DNA of 64,000 bases from the NCBI GenBank assembly GCA_015060865.1, contig SUXS01000010.1:1-64000 (forward strand), read 5' to 3'. The notes under the pieces were generated by a model. The model did not search any database. It was not told where the DNA came from and saw only the letters and a list, made by a program, of their open reading frames with translations. Shown one piece after another: positions 1 to 7,888 of this stretch. The stretch's first letter is position 1; each line of letters begins with the position of its first letter. The DNA is from Bacteroidales bacterium. GTDB lineage: Bacteria > Bacteroidota > Bacteroidia > Bacteroidales > Bacteroidaceae. The position numbers and the translations under genes are program-made.

Positions 1-219
1 ATCGCTGATGTTAAGAACGCGACAGTCGGAGGTTATCACTTGAGAGAGCATCTGCTGCATATAGTCCGGAGCAAGTTGATATGGGACAGGAAGGTTCTGC
101 GCACCTAAGGTACAGATGGCAGCAAGGGCAGGGAAGTGAGAAAAGTACGGTTCATTGCTTGTAAAGATTATGTCGGTGGATATATTGTGCCACATCAGGA
201 TGGAGCATATGGCCAGCAT
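1..219 (-). CDS. partial hypothetical protein, runs off the left edge
   Basis: On the minus strand a frame stays open from within the end of nadD to base 1, with ATG candidates at 219 and 195 and no start codon between the nadD stop and the edge. The visible part reads as plausible protein (for example FTSNEPYFSHFPALAAIC). It would overlap the end of nadD by 44 to 68 bases, which is long. I do not recognise the family. It could be the next gene of the yicC-gmk-nadD operon or a chance open frame; the missing 3' part would decide. Confidence 0.3.
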   Translation of the reverse strand, partial: MLAICSILMWHNISTDIIFTSNEPYFSHFPALAAICTLGAQNLPVPYQLAPDYMQQMLSQVITSDCRVLNISD

Positions 220-766
220 CCTCTCCCGCTGCGAGGAGAGTACGTATCTCTGTAGAGCTATAGGGGAGAAGTGGAAAGTCCAATACTTGAACACCTACGC
301 GTTGTTCGCCCTCCAACGGAGCTGAAGGCGATGACGGATTATGATTTGTAATCTGCGAATCCACTCCCCTAGGATATACGACAATAGGGGTCTCGCGCAA
401 GATGTCATCGCTACGATACCAGCGATGGAAGCTGTCCCAGTTGTCTTCACCGATAATGAGGCTGAACTCGCGGTCGGGATAGGCCGCGCGCAGAGCCTGT
501 AGGGTGTGGTAGGTGTAAGAGGGGCGGGGAAAGTTGAACTCGAAGTCGCAAGCCTGCAGCATGGGATAGGGCGCCACGGCAAGGCGAGTCATAGCAAGCC
601 GCATATCCTCATCGAGAAGTTCTAAGTTCTGCTTAAAGGGATTCTGAGGACTCACCATAAGCCATACTTCATCGACCAAGCCTTGTTCACAGACGGATGT
701 AGCAAGGGCGGTATGTCCAAGGTGGATGGGATTGAAGGTTCCCCCAAAGATTCCGGTGCGGAGCAT
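152..766 (-). CDS. nadD: nicotinate-nucleotide adenylyltransferase
   Basis: Transfers AMP from ATP to nicotinate mononucleotide, giving deamido-NAD in NAD synthesis; cytosolic. The 204-residue length is normal for NadD. The nucleotidyltransferase signature GGTFNPIHLGH is at residues 8-18 and the second motif SSTEIR at 170-175, near the C terminus. The ATG start is directly followed by the conserved LRTGIFGG strand. It is the third gene of a leftward yicC-gmk-nadD set with short gaps (32 bases from gmk), a common Bacteroidales arrangement, so it is probably transcribed from the promoter upstream of yicC or from the gmk leader. Nothing unusual in the protein. Confidence 0.95.
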   Translation of the reverse strand: MLRTGIFGGTFNPIHLGHTALATSVCEQGLVDEVWLMVSPQNPFKQNLELLDEDMRLAMTRLAVAPYPMLQACDFEFNFPRPSYTYHTLQALRAAYPDREFSLIIGEDNWDSFHRWYRSDDILRETPIVVYPRGVDSQITNHNPSSPSAPLEGEQRVGVQVLDFPLLPYSSTEIRTLLAAGEDAGHMLHPDVAQYIHRHNLYKQ

Positions 767-798
767 TTTACAATAGTGATGACAAAAACAAATCGGTA

Positions 799-1362
799 TT
801 ACTCTTTCAAGAACTCCTTAATGATGTCCAATGCCTCGGCTTTCGCTATGTCAAGATCATCGTTAACGATGACCTTATCGAAGCGAGAAGCGAAACTGAG
901 TTCATAAGCCGCCTTGTCGATACGCTGCTGGATGACTTCAGGGGCATCGGTACCACGCCCCTCGAGACGGCGGCGCAGCTCCTCTATCGAAGGGGGCTGT
1001 ATGAAGACGGAGAGGGCACGGGGGCCATAAAACTCCTTGATGTTGCAGCCACCTACAACATCGACATCGAACACGACGTGCTGACCAGCCTGTAGCTGAC
1101 ACTCTACCTGCTCCTTGAGGGTGCCGTAGAAGCGATCGGGATATACCTCCTCATACTCAAGAAAGTCGCCCGCAGCAATGTGCGAACGAAACTCCTCGGG
1201 GGTGAGGAAGAAGTACTCAACACCATGCTGTTCGCTGCCACGGGGGGCACGGCTCGTAGCGGATATGGAGAAGGCAAGACCCAAGTCCTGCTGCATCAGA
1301 TAGTTGATGATGGTGGACTTGCCTGAGCCCGAAGGGGCGGAAAATATGATTAGCTTACCCAT
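799..1362 (-). CDS. gmk: guanylate kinase
   Basis: Phosphorylates GMP to GDP with ATP, in purine nucleotide recycling; cytosolic. The P-loop SAPSGSGKST is at residues 8-17, followed by the GMP-binding region with SATSRAPRGSEQHGVEYFF and the lid region rich in Arg (LRRRLEGRGTD). At 187 residues it is of usual length. The ATG is preceded on the coding strand by a run of A and, further up, by four perfect 7-bp TTGAAAG words, with no clear Shine-Dalgarno. It sits between yicC and nadD and is probably co-transcribed with them. Confidence 0.96.
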   Translation of the reverse strand: MGKLIIFSAPSGSGKSTIINYLMQQDLGLAFSISATSRAPRGSEQHGVEYFFLTPEEFRSHIAAGDFLEYEEVYPDRFYGTLKEQVECQLQAGQHVVFDVDVVGGCNIKEFYGPRALSVFIQPPSIEELRRRLEGRGTDAPEVIQQRIDKAAYELSFASRFDKVIVNDDLDIAKAEALDIIKEFLKE

Positions 1363-1373
1363 GTTTTTTTAAG

Positions 1374-1498
1374 TTGAAAGTTGAAAGTTGAAAGTTGAAA
1401 GAAAACGAAGACGAAGACGAAGACGACCATCCGGAGGGTATGTTGTCTATTGTCTGTTGACGTTTTTGAAACACTAAACTCTAAACACTAAACCAAAC
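1374..1498. repeat. short tandem word repeats in the yicC-gmk gap
   Basis: The 138-bp gap holds three tandem blocks: four perfect TTGAAAG heptamers at 1374-1401, three ACGAAG hexamers plus a partial one at 1405-1428, and a CTAAACA-like heptamer block at 1470-1498. The first block ends a few bases before the gmk start, separated by an A-run on the coding strand. No gene is visible in the gap. Confidence 0.9.
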
Positions 1499-1500
1499 CT

Positions 1501-2376
1501 CTACATTACATTCAACACTTGTTCTTTAATCTGTTCCAACTCGTCCTTCATCTTCACCACGATGTTCTGCATCTCGGCGTGATTGCTCTTGCTGCCTGTA
1601 GTGTTGATTTCGCGACCCATCTCCTGGGCGATGAAGCCGAGCTTCTTGCCTTGGCCATGGCCCTCGCGCATGGTCTCACGGAAGTAGCTAAGGTGGTTGG
1701 TGAGGCGCTGCTTCTCCTCATTGATGTCAAGCTTCTCAATATAGAAGATGAGTTCCTGTTCAAAGCGGTTCTTGTCATATTCCACACCAAGGCTCTTCTG
1801 CAGACTGTCGAGGATGCGCTCACGTATCTTCTCGGTGCGTTCCTGCTCATAGGGAGCGATGCTGTGGAGCAAACGCTCAATATTGTCGAGCTTCTCGCCG
1901 AACTTCTTCTCCAGTGCAGCGCCCTCCTGACGGCGGAAGTCCATCAACTTCTCGATGGCTTCCATCACAGCCATGCGGGCGGCGGCCCACTCCTCATCAC
2001 TGAGTTCCTTCACCTCCGTGCGTGTGAGCACATCGGGCATACGAAGGAGCGTAGCGAACCAGTCGGCAGGCAGGGGGATGCCCGTAGCCTCGCTGATGGC
2101 CTTAATCTGTGCGTGGTAGCTCTCCACGATAGCCCGATTGATAGGAGCACCTTGCTGGGCAGCATCCTCCTCAATCCAAAGATTGAAATCTACCTTGCCT
2201 CGCTCGAGCGACTGGGCTATGAGGGTGCGTATCTCCATCTCCTTCTCCCGATAGAGGGGAGCGATGCGTGTGGAGAGATCGAGCGCCTTGCTGTTGAGCG
2301 ACTTTATCTCGGCGCAAATCTTCTTGCTTCCATAGGTGGCCGTGGCCTTGCCATAGCCTGTCATTGATAGTATCAT
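1501..2376 (-). CDS. yicC: YicC family protein (putative endoribonuclease)
   Basis: YicC-family proteins are conserved bacterial proteins, in E. coli linked to stationary phase and RNA cleavage. The N terminus MILSMTGYGKA is the family hallmark; the C-terminal DUF1732-type segment (about residues 200-291, with FEQELIFYIEKLDINEEKQR and GKKLGFIAQEMGREINT) is intact. At 291 residues it has the usual length. It heads the leftward yicC-gmk-nadD run and is divergent from tsaB, with a 94-bp shared promoter region. The ATG start is fixed by the conserved N terminus. Confidence 0.93.
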   Translation of the reverse strand: MILSMTGYGKATATYGSKKICAEIKSLNSKALDLSTRIAPLYREKEMEIRTLIAQSLERGKVDFNLWIEEDAAQQGAPINRAIVESYHAQIKAISEATGIPLPADWFATLLRMPDVLTRTEVKELSDEEWAAARMAVMEAIEKLMDFRRQEGAALEKKFGEKLDNIERLLHSIAPYEQERTEKIRERILDSLQKSLGVEYDKNRFEQELIFYIEKLDINEEKQRLTNHLSYFRETMREGHGQGKKLGFIAQEMGREINTTGSKSNHAEMQNIVVKMKDELEQIKEQVLNVM

Positions 2377-2403
2377 AGTGCGTAATTATTCGCTTATTTT
2401 TGG

Positions 2404-2411
2404 CAAAGATA
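2404..2411 (-). promoter_or_regulatory. -7 element of the yicC promoter
   Basis: On the minus strand this is TATCTTTG, a match to the Bacteroidota -7 consensus TAnnTTTG, 28 bases upstream of the yicC start. I see no convincing -33 element at the usual distance. Confidence 0.5.
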
Positions 2412-2434
2412 GTGCTTTTATCGCATAATTTCTT

Positions 2435-2442
2435 TAATTTTG
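2435..2442 (+). promoter_or_regulatory. -7 element of the tsaB promoter
   Basis: TAATTTTG matches TAnnTTTG, 29 bases before the tsaB start. A T-rich stretch at 2416-2420 may serve as a weak -33 box but is closer than usual. Confidence 0.55.
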
Positions 2443-2470
2443 CAAACTAATCTGTCTAATCGAACCGAAA

Positions 2471-3163
2471 ATGGCTTGTATACTACATATTGAAACCTCA
2501 ACGGATGTTTGCTCCGTAGCCCTCAGCGAGGATGGAGCCGTATTGTTCTCCAAGGAGGACTTCGATGGTCCTCAGCACGCAGTCACGTTAGGGGTATTCA
2601 TTGATGAGGTACTCTCCATGGCCGATAGCCACGCCAAGCCCATTGATGCCGTCGCCATCAGCTGTGGTCCCGGTTCTTATACGGGTTTACGCATAGGTGC
2701 CTCCATGGCCAAAGGCATCTGCTATGGACGAGACTTGCCGCTGATAGCCCTGCCCACACTGAAGGTAATGAGCGTACCCGTATTGCTGATGGACGAGCTG
2801 CCCGAGGATGCACTGCTGTGCCCCATGATAGATGCACGCCGCATGGAGGTGTATGCCGCCATCTACGACCGTGCCCTGAACCCCGTAAAAGAGGTGAGTG
2901 CCGATATCGTCACCACCGACAGCTATGCCGAGTATCTGGAACAACATCCGGTCTACTTCTTCGGCAACGGAGCGGCCAAGTGCAAGGAGGTCATCACACA
3001 CCCAAACGCACGGTTCATCGACGGCATACAGCCACTGGCCCGCTGGATGTTTCCGCTGGCCGACAGACAGTTCCTTGACGGGACATTCCAGGATGTCGCC
3101 TACTTTGAACCCTTCTACTTGAAAGAGTTCGTAGCTACGGTGGCAAAGAACAAAGTGTTTTAG
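2471..3163 (+). CDS. tsaB: tRNA threonylcarbamoyladenosine synthesis protein TsaB
   Basis: TsaB is the dimer partner of TsaD in making N6-threonylcarbamoyladenosine at position 37 of ANN-decoding tRNAs; cytosolic. The ASKHA-type N terminus ILHIETSTDVCSVALSEDG and the segment SCGPGSYTGLRIGASMAKG (around residues 65-85) are diagnostic. Length 230 residues matches the family. It is the first gene rightward from the divergent promoter region shared with yicC and lies 19 bases before the DUF4290 gene, so the two are likely co-transcribed. The ATG start follows a Bacteroidota -7 element by 29 bases. Confidence 0.93.
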   Translation: MACILHIETSTDVCSVALSEDGAVLFSKEDFDGPQHAVTLGVFIDEVLSMADSHAKPIDAVAISCGPGSYTGLRIGASMAKGICYGRDLPLIALPTLKVMSVPVLLMDELPEDALLCPMIDARRMEVYAAIYDRALNPVKEVSADIVTTDSYAEYLEQHPVYFFGNGAAKCKEVITHPNARFIDGIQPLARWMFPLADRQFLDGTFQDVAYFEPFYLKEFVATVAKNKVF

Positions 3164-3182
3164 AAAATCATTATTATTGTCA

Positions 3183-3794
3183 ATGAAATACAATACGCAA
3201 GAGAAGAGACTGCCGATGCCCGAGTATGGACGTGCAGTACAGAAGATGGTAGACCATGCTGTAACTATTGAGGACCGTGCCGAGCGCCAGCGTTGCGCCA
3301 ACACGATCGTTGCCGTAATGGGGAATATGTATCCCCAGTTGCGGGATATGCCCGACTTCAAGCATAAGCTATGGGACCATCTGGCTGTGATGGCCGACTT
3401 CAAGCTCGATATCGACTACCCTTACGAGGTAGCTGGTCCCGAGGCACTGCACACTGCACCGCAGCGCATCGATTATCCCAAGGGGAGCATACGCTATCGC
3501 CACTATGGCCGTTGCGTGGAGGAGATGATGAAGAAGGCCTGCGACATGCCCGACGGCGAAGAGCGCGACCAGCTACTACGCCTCATCGCTGCCCAGATGA
3601 AGAAAGAGTACATCTTATGGAACAAGGAGAGTGTCGAGGACGAGAAAATCATTGAAGACATCAAGGAGTACTCCGACGGAGCTATCTGCCTCAATGCCGA
3701 GAAGCTGAAGTTGGGAATGTATCGCGCACCCGCACCGCAGCAAAACAAGAACCAGAAGGGCAAGAACAACCGCAAGAACAAGAAAAAACACTAA
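3183..3794 (+). CDS. DUF4290 domain-containing protein
   Basis: A 203-residue cytosolic protein recognisable as the Bacteroidota family DUF4290 from the N-terminal half (MKYNTQEKRLPMPEYGR, then MGNMYPQLRDMPDFKHKLWDHLA). Function unknown. The tail from about residue 185 is Lys/Asn/Gln-rich and basic (ending KNNRKNKKKH), suggesting nucleic-acid contact, which is inference. I chose ATG 3183; a TTG two codons upstream (3177) is possible but less likely. The gene habitually sits just upstream of murA in Bacteroidales, as here, without known reason. Confidence 0.85.
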   Translation: MKYNTQEKRLPMPEYGRAVQKMVDHAVTIEDRAERQRCANTIVAVMGNMYPQLRDMPDFKHKLWDHLAVMADFKLDIDYPYEVAGPEALHTAPQRIDYPKGSIRYRHYGRCVEEMMKKACDMPDGEERDQLLRLIAAQMKKEYILWNKESVEDEKIIEDIKEYSDGAICLNAEKLKLGMYRAPAPQQNKNQKGKNNRKNKKKH

Positions 3795-3804
3795 TAGATA
3801 CGGT

Positions 3805-3905
3805 TTAGGGGTTAGAATTTAGGGTTCGAACTTAGAACTTCGAACTCCGTGCATCTCTTTCATCTTTCAACCTTTAACCATCAATCTTTAACCCATCACC
3901 CCAAA
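3805..3905. repeat. degenerate word repeats upstream of murA
   Basis: The 125-bp gap before murA is low complexity: TTAGGGTT/TTCGAAC words in the first half (about 3805-3845) and TTTCATC/TTTCAAC/TTTAACC words in the second (about 3857-3898). It has the same pyrimidine-rich character as the leaders of gmk and argB. No other feature is seen. Confidence 0.7.
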
Positions 3906-3919
3906 AATTCCTAAATACT

Positions 3920-5230
3920 ATGGCATCATTCATCATCGAAGGCGGACATCGTTTACAGGGAGAAATAACTCCACAGGGAGCAAAGAACGAAGTGCTGCAG
4001 ATACTGTGCGCCACACTGCTCACACAAGAAACAGTGACAGTCAACAACGTGCCCGACATTCTGGATGTAAACAACCTAATCACTATGTTGCGTTCAATGG
4101 GAGTAGAGATTGACCGTTTGGGAGACAGATGCTACAGTTTCTGCGCAGCAAATATTGATGAGGGGTATCTTGAAAGCGATGAATTCCTAAAGTTCTGCTC
4201 CAGCCTTCGCGGTTCAGTAATGCTCATGGGGCCATTGCTGGCTCGTTTCGGACGCGTCCTCATCAGTAAACCCGGTGGCGACAAGATCGGGCGTCGTAGG
4301 CTTGACACCCACTTCCTAGGACTGATAAAGTTGGGAGCCTCCTTCTCATATAACGAGGACCGTGGTATCTACGAACTGGCAGCTGAACGCCTCAAAGGAA
4401 CTTATATGCTGCTCGATGAAGCTTCAGTGACGGGTACAGCCAATATCATCATGGCTGCCGTGCTGGCCGAAGGTACCACTACCATATACAATGCTGCTTG
4501 CGAACCCTACATACAGCAACTCTGCCGCATGCTCTGCCGCATGGGAGCCAAGATTGAAGGTATCGCAAGTAATCGTTTGGTAATCACTGGAGTCGATTCA
4601 TTGAGCGGATGCGAGCACACGGTGCTTCCCGACATGATTGAGGTAGGTAGTTTCATTGGTATGGCTGCCATGACCCGCAGCGAGCTGACTATCCGTAACG
4701 TTTCATTGGATAACCTCGGTGTCATCCCCGACAGTTTCCGCCGCCTTGGCATCATCATCGAGGAGCGTGGCGACGACCTCTACATACCCCGCCAAGAGCA
4801 CTACCAGATAGAGTCGTTCATAGACGGCTCCATCATGACCATTGCCGATGCTCCGTGGCCAGGACTCACTCCCGACCTGCTGAGTGTACTGCTCGTTACG
4901 GCCATTCAGGCCAAGGGTAGCGTGCTCATCCATCAGAAGATGTTTGAGAGCCGCCTCTTCTTCGTGGACAAGCTCATCGAGATGGGAGCACAGATTATCC
5001 TCTGCGACCCGCACCGTGCCGTGGTCAATGGGCACGACCATGCCATCAGCCTGCGTGGCCGCACCATGACATCGCCCGACATCCGTGCCGGCATCGCCCT
5101 GCTCATCGCAGCCATGAGCGCCGAAGGCACCAGTCGTATCGACCGCATCGACCAGATTGACCGCGGATACCAAAATATTGACGAGCGCCTCAACCGCCTA
5201 GGTGCCCGCATAACCCGTGTAGAGCTATGA
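3920..5230 (+). CDS. murA: UDP-N-acetylglucosamine 1-carboxyvinyltransferase (Asp-type MurA)
   Basis: Transfers enolpyruvate from PEP to UDP-GlcNAc, the first committed step of peptidoglycan synthesis; cytosolic. Length is 436 residues. The UDP-GlcNAc-binding K22-N23 pair is present in GAKNEVLQ. The catalytic loop reads KPGGDKIGRRRLDTH: the position equivalent to E. coli Cys115 is Asp121. Asp-type MurA enzymes of Mycobacterium and Chlamydia are active but not alkylated by fosfomycin, so insensitivity is predicted here. The start is the first ATG after the word-repeat leader. Its end overlaps rimM by 4 bases (ATGA), implying coupled translation. Confidence 0.95.
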   Translation: MASFIIEGGHRLQGEITPQGAKNEVLQILCATLLTQETVTVNNVPDILDVNNLITMLRSMGVEIDRLGDRCYSFCAANIDEGYLESDEFLKFCSSLRGSVMLMGPLLARFGRVLISKPGGDKIGRRRLDTHFLGLIKLGASFSYNEDRGIYELAAERLKGTYMLLDEASVTGTANIIMAAVLAEGTTTIYNAACEPYIQQLCRMLCRMGAKIEGIASNRLVITGVDSLSGCEHTVLPDMIEVGSFIGMAAMTRSELTIRNVSLDNLGVIPDSFRRLGIIIEERGDDLYIPRQEHYQIESFIDGSIMTIADAPWPGLTPDLLSVLLVTAIQAKGSVLIHQKMFESRLFFVDKLIEMGAQIILCDPHRAVVNGHDHAISLRGRTMTSPDIRAGIALLIAAMSAEGTSRIDRIDQIDRGYQNIDERLNRLGARITRVEL

Positions 5231-5745
5231 TACGTCCCGAAGAGGTATACTGCATAGGAAAGTTCACCCGCACCCACGGCGTGCAGGGAGAGATGGCACT
5301 GTCGTTCACCGATGATGTATTCGACCGTGTCGACTGCCCCTACCTCGTGTGCGATATGGACGGAATCCTGGTGCCCTTCTTCATCGAGGAGTACCGCTTC
5401 AAGAGCAACAGCGTGGCACTCATCAAGTTCGAGCGTATCGACACCTCTGAAGATGCAGCCATCTTCACCAATAAGGAGGTGTATTTCCCCAAGTCCTATG
5501 CCGAGCAGTCTGAAGACGGCGAGTACAGCTGGCAATACTTCATCGACTTCACCGCCGAGGATGCCAATCATGGACACTTGGGCACCTTGGTAGCGGTTGA
5601 CGAGAGTACCATCAACACACTCTTCATCGTCGAACGCCCCAATGGAGAGGAGCTCCTCATCCCCGCTCAAGAGGACTTCATCGAAGAACTCGACCACGAC
5701 AAACGTATAATAAAGTTTAATTTACCTGACGGTTTGTTAGAATAG
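5227..5745 (+). CDS. rimM: ribosome maturation factor RimM
   Basis: RimM assists 30S subunit assembly by binding S19 and the 16S rRNA 3' head. The RimM N domain begins IGKFTRTHGVQGEMALSF (residues about 10-27), and the C-terminal PRC-barrel follows (GTLVAVDESTINTLFIVERPNGEELLIPAQEDFI). Length 172 residues is typical. Start ATG overlaps the murA stop by 4 bases, a strong sign of one transcript. In many other bacteria rimM sits with rpsP and trmD; the murA-rimM pair is a Bacteroidales habit. Confidence 0.93.
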   Translation: MIRPEEVYCIGKFTRTHGVQGEMALSFTDDVFDRVDCPYLVCDMDGILVPFFIEEYRFKSNSVALIKFERIDTSEDAAIFTNKEVYFPKSYAEQSEDGEYSWQYFIDFTAEDANHGHLGTLVAVDESTINTLFIVERPNGEELLIPAQEDFIEELDHDKRIIKFNLPDGLLE

Positions 5746-5779
5746 CCCAGTAAAGGAGGCTTCATACCGCTTTTTTTCG

Positions 5780-5787
5780 TATTTTTG
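5780..5787 (+). promoter_or_regulatory. -7 element before the M23-like gene
   Basis: TATTTTTG matches TAnnTTTG and lies 14 bases before the first ATG of the next gene, which would give a very short leader. It suggests that the M23-dxr-rseP genes can be expressed independently of murA-rimM. Confidence 0.5.
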
Positions 5788-5801
5788 CAACATATCAGGA
5801 A

Positions 5802-6668
5802 ATGATGAAGGAGAACACAGAAAAGGATAGTCTCAAGAAACGGCTCTTTTACAAATACGATGTCGTTCTGAAACGCCGTAACGGAGATTCTGACGAGCAC
5901 AGAATGGTCATTACACGTTTTGGAGTTTTGTCCATTGCACTGTTATCGGCCCTATTGGTAGCGACTTTAACCGTATTGCTTCTCTTCTACACTTCACTGC
6001 AATCATTGATGCCTGGCTATGTTAGCCCAGAAACCCATCGTCAATACTTAGAGACTGCACTGCGAATGGACTCTTTGGCCGAAGTGGTACAACGCCACAA
6101 CATGTATGTGATGAATATCCAAGACATCTTCCGTGGGGAAATCCGTATTGACTCCGTCCATTCCATTGACTCACTTACAATTCTACGAAGTGAGGAGCTG
6201 ATGGAACGCACGGAACGTGAAAAGGAATTTGTACGAATGTACGAAGAGGCCGAGAAATATAACCTAACATCGCAAGCCTCACGTATCGGCGAAATTTATG
6301 ACCTCCACATGTTTACCCCCGCCAGTGGGGTAATGGGCGACAAGTTTGACCCCCATATTCACCATTACGGAATAGACATTCTTACTTCACCTGACGAAAC
6401 AGCCAAGGCCATCCTTGACGGGTCAGTATTACTGAGTGGATATACGGCTAAGAACGGTTATGTAGTGGTAATACAACACACGGGGAGCCTCGTCTCTGTA
6501 TACAAGCATTTGGGCACATTGCTTAAGCATGAGGGCGAAAAAGTGAAATCCGGGGAGCCAGTAGGGGTGGTAATTACTCCTGACGACAAACCTTCAGGCT
6601 CTTACCTACATTTTGAGTTGTGGCACAAAGGAGTTGCACTCGACCCCACTCAATACATTTCTTTCTAA
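5802..6668 (+). CDS. membrane-anchored M23/LytM-like peptidase domain protein
   Basis: 288 residues: a cytosolic basic N terminus, one membrane segment at about residues 43-66 (LSIALLSALLVATLTVLLLFY), a coiled-coil-like stretch at about 80-160, and a periplasmic LytM domain at about 170-288. LytM domains cleave peptidoglycan cross-bridges or act as inactive regulators. The first zinc motif HxxxD is present (HHYGID), but the usual HxH near the end reads SYLHFELW, so the first His, a catalytic residue in active LytM enzymes, is Tyr268. Activity is therefore uncertain. It precedes dxr by only 5 bases. A second ATG at 5805 is an equally possible start. Confidence 0.82.
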   Translation: MMKENTEKDSLKKRLFYKYDVVLKRRNGDSDEHRMVITRFGVLSIALLSALLVATLTVLLLFYTSLQSLMPGYVSPETHRQYLETALRMDSLAEVVQRHNMYVMNIQDIFRGEIRIDSVHSIDSLTILRSEELMERTEREKEFVRMYEEAEKYNLTSQASRIGEIYDLHMFTPASGVMGDKFDPHIHHYGIDILTSPDETAKAILDGSVLLSGYTAKNGYVVVIQHTGSLVSVYKHLGTLLKHEGEKVKSGEPVGVVITPDDKPSGSYLHFELWHKGVALDPTQYISF

Positions 6669-6673
6669 GCGAT

Positions 6674-7870
6674 ATGAAGAGCATACAGATAGGAAAAACA
6701 GACACATTTCAGAAACGGCAGATAGCCATCCTCGGCTCTACTGGCTCTATAGGCACACAGGCCCTACAGGTGATAGAGGAGCATAGTGACCTTTATGAGG
6801 TGTATGCCCTCACCGCCCACAACAATGTAGGCTTGCTCATCGAGCAGGCACGCCGCTTCCAACCTGATGTGGTGGTCATCGCCAATGAGGCCCACTACAC
6901 CACGCTGCGTGATACGCTTGCCGACCTTCCCATCAAGGTATATGCCGGTGCCGATGCACTGAACGAGGTTGTCGAGGCCGAACCCATCGATATGGTGCTG
7001 GCTTCGATGGTGGGATATGCAGGCTTGCGCCCCACGATGAACGCCATCCGCGCAGGCAAGGCCATTGCCTTAGCCAATAAGGAAACGCTCGTGGTAGCCG
7101 GTGAGTTGGTCACCCAGCTGGCCATTGAGCACCGCGTGCCCATCCTGCCAGTCGACTCTGAGCATTCGGCCATCTTCCAGTGCTTGGCAGGCGAGGGGCA
7201 CAACCCGATAGAGAAGATATTGCTCACCGCTTCGGGCGGTCCATTCCGCACCTGGAGCATGGAGCAGCTGCAACATGCCACCCGTGAACAGGCACTGAAG
7301 CATCCCAACTGGGACATGGGCGCCAAAATTACCATCGACTCCGCTTCTATGATGAACAAGGGTTTCGAGGTCATCGAGGCCAAATGGCTCTTCGATGTCG
7401 CCCCCGAACAAATCGACGTGGTGGTGCATCCACAATCAGTGATACACTCCATGGTGCAGTTTGCCGACGGCTCGATAAAGGCACAGCTCGGCACACCCGA
7501 CATGCGCCTCCCCATCCAATACGCCTTCAGCTACCCACAGCGTCTGTCGCTCAGCAGCCAGCGTCTCGACTTCTCCACCCTCTCATCACTCACCTTCGAG
7601 CAACCCGACCCTGTACGTTTCCGCAATCTTGCCCTTTCATTTGAAGCATTAAAGCATGGTGGCAATATGCCCTGCATCCTCAATGCAGCCAACGAAGTAT
7701 GCGTATCCGCCTTCCTCAAAGAGCGCATCGGGTTCCTGCAGATGAGCAAGGTAATAGAACAGACGATGGAGCACACGACCTTCATCCCAACCCCAACTTA
7801 CGAAGATTATGTCGCTACCGACACTGCAGCTCGCCGCATTGCAGAAGAGATGATAGCCAAAAATGGATAA
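6674..7870 (+). CDS. dxr: 1-deoxy-D-xylulose 5-phosphate reductoisomerase
   Basis: Converts DXP to 2-C-methyl-D-erythritol 4-phosphate with NADPH, the second step of the MEP isoprenoid pathway; cytosolic. Visible motifs: the NADPH site ILGSTGSIGTQAL, ANKETLVVAGEL, the metal-site motif PVDSEHSAIFQCL, the active-site loop SGGPFRTW, and SASMMNKGFEVIEA. I chose ATG 6674, five bases after the upstream stop, giving 399 residues; the frame is open further upstream but only as overlap with the M23-like gene. Gene order dxr-rseP is common in Bacteroidales and elsewhere. Confidence 0.96.
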   Translation: MKSIQIGKTDTFQKRQIAILGSTGSIGTQALQVIEEHSDLYEVYALTAHNNVGLLIEQARRFQPDVVVIANEAHYTTLRDTLADLPIKVYAGADALNEVVEAEPIDMVLASMVGYAGLRPTMNAIRAGKAIALANKETLVVAGELVTQLAIEHRVPILPVDSEHSAIFQCLAGEGHNPIEKILLTASGGPFRTWSMEQLQHATREQALKHPNWDMGAKITIDSASMMNKGFEVIEAKWLFDVAPEQIDVVVHPQSVIHSMVQFADGSIKAQLGTPDMRLPIQYAFSYPQRLSLSSQRLDFSTLSSLTFEQPDPVRFRNLALSFEALKHGGNMPCILNAANEVCVSAFLKERIGFLQMSKVIEQTMEHTTFIPTPTYEDYVATDTAARRIAEEMIAKNG

Positions 7871-7888
7871 TATACTTTTACAATAAAA

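Noticed and set aside
1519..2367. Long frame (282 codons) opposite yicC
   Set aside because: Antisense shadow of a clearly conserved gene; hydrophobic composition is a by-product of the reverse frame.
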